Assembly: GCF_002001045.1 (NCBI RefSeq)
Contig: NZ_MUNR01000009.1
Location: 186,001 to 250,000 of the forward strand
Direction of reading: 5' to 3'
Source: Rhodanobacter sp. C01
GTDB taxonomy: Bacteria; Pseudomonadota; Gammaproteobacteria; Xanthomonadales; Rhodanobacteraceae
DNA length: 64,000 nucleotides
In this document: in pieces, positions 63,311 to 64,000 of the stretch
Numbering within the stretch: the stretch's first letter is position 1
Layout: every line of letters begins with the position of its first letter
The notes under the pieces: model-generated
What the model saw: the letters and a program-made list of their open reading frames with translations, nothing else
Database searches by the model: none
What the model was told of the DNA's origin: nothing
Position numbers and translations under genes: made by a program

Positions 63311-64000
63311 TCACTCCCGCCAGTAACGCGGCTGCCGCCCGCGCCAGCCCGGTTCACGCCGTACGGGCGAATCGGCGGGAAAATCCAGCGGAATCGCCCC
63401 CTCGATGGCAGTATTGAACAGCGGGACGCCAGCCTCGGCATAGCGTGCAAGCACCTCCGGCTTCGGGTGTCCGAAACGGTTGCGCCAGCCGGCCGAAACC
63501 AGTGCCATGGTTGGCTGAAGCATGGTGATGAAAGCCGTGCCGGACGAGGTCTTGCTGCCGTGATGCGGCACCAGCAGTACTGGTCGCGCTCCTGGCCCGA
63601 GCGCGGCAACCACCTGTGGTTCCATCTTCGAACTGATATCGCCGGTCAGCAACATGCGTCCACTACGCCCCTCGACCAGCAGCACGCACGAACTGTCGTT
63701 GTCCCGATCGCCTCCGCCATCGGCGGGGCTCAGCACGCGAAAATCCACACCGTCCCATTGCCACGACTGCCCGGCGACACACTGGCGCATCGGCAACTTC
63801 ATCCGCGCCATGCGCAATGGCTCCCCGGTATATCGCTGCGCCTGCGGAAAGGCTGTCACGACCGCCTCGGTACCCCCGGCATGATCATTGTCGCCGTGGC
63901 TGATCATCAGCATGTCCAGCCGGGAGATACCCAGTGCATGCATTGACGGCACCACCACGGCCTCGCCCAGGTCGAAACCGGACGGATAACGCGCACCTGC
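63311..64000 (-). CDS. comEC: ComEC/Rec2 competence protein, C-terminal part (5' end beyond window)
   Basis: 229 residues visible, running off the right edge. The metallo-beta-lactamase domain is present: MLMISHGDNDHAGGTEAVV (the HxDxDH signature), LTGDISSKMEP, VLLVPHHGSKTSSG and the closing FGHPKPEVLARY. The membrane channel part would lie beyond 64000. Takes up single-stranded DNA in transformation. Confidence 0.93.
   Translation of the reverse strand, partial: AGARYPSGFDLGEAVVVPSMHALGISRLDMLMISHGDNDHAGGTEAVVTAFPQAQRYTGEPLRMARMKLPMRQCVAGQSWQWDGVDFRVLSPADGGGDRDNDSSCVLLVEGRSGRMLLTGDISSKMEPQVVAALGPGARPVLLVPHHGSKTSSGTAFITMLQPTMALVSAGWRNRFGHPKPEVLARYAEAGVPLFNTAIEGAIPLDFPADSPVRREPGWRGRQPRYWRE

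Overview
The window looks like chromosome from a high-GC gammaproteobacterium of the Xanthomonadales (Lysobacterales), most likely Rhodanobacteraceae (Rhodanobacter, Dyella or Luteibacter type). The reasons are an XAC0095-family gene, the comEC-exbB-exbD-msbA-lpxK order, the HutF route of histidine breakdown, and the codon usage. This is inferred from remembered family features, not from a database search.

Layout. (1) 1-6 kb: a YceI-family gene cut by the window edge, a LysR regulator divergent from a small tautomerase and a DOPA-dioxygenase-like gene, a membrane protein, an XRE/MmyB-type regulator and an NTF2-like gene. (2) 6-16 kb: an accessory zone with a 1501-residue secreted RHS protein plus a secreted Sel1-like partner, a GloVer/VCBS beta-propeller protein, and a mini-RHS protein with a toxin-like tip and a 69-residue putative immunity gene. 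(3) 16-18 kb: a truncated XRE gene and an XAC0095-family gene behind a strongly structured, C4-RNA-like leader. (4) 17.8-21.9 kb: a defence island reading leftwards, with Kiwa (kwaA, kwaB), a DarT-type DNA ADP-ribosyltransferase with a NADAR-type antitoxin, and a DUF3800 gene; the Kiwa part is visibly AT-rich. (5) 22-64 kb: core-like genes. These include hutU, two PAS or GAF sensor kinases with single-domain response regulators, a catalase-like peroxidase with cytochrome b561, an Ada-AlkA fusion with an O6-alkylguanine methyltransferase, a TetR/CN-hydrolase pair, an ENPP-type phosphodiesterase, an MFS/glyoxalase pair, a sulfate ABC transporter (sbp-cysT-cysW-cysA) divergent from a porin, a CpxRA-like system with a CpxP/Spy protein, hutF, a GNAT-nitrilase fusion, a ClC antiporter coupled to hutI, and the lpxK-msbA-exbD-exbB-comEC cluster.

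The left 19 kb is peppered with REP-like palindromes of three sequence types (cores GTCAGGGAC, GTCAGGTTCA and GGACGGAGGTA), while the right 45 kb shows none I could find. Two of them bound a 324-bp near-identical block present twice, 8777 bp apart, on either side of the RHS and GloVer genes. No transposase, RAYT gene, integrase, tRNA, rRNA, CRISPR array or replication origin was recognised.

How the genes work together. The left part is competition and defence cargo (two RHS toxins with partners, Kiwa, DarT/NADAR) set among REP-like repeats. The right part is envelope, stress and nutrient biology: lipid A export, envelope stress sensing (a textbook CpxR box lies between cpxR and the cpxP-like gene), alkylation repair, sulfate uptake and histidine breakdown, whose genes are split over two distant places.
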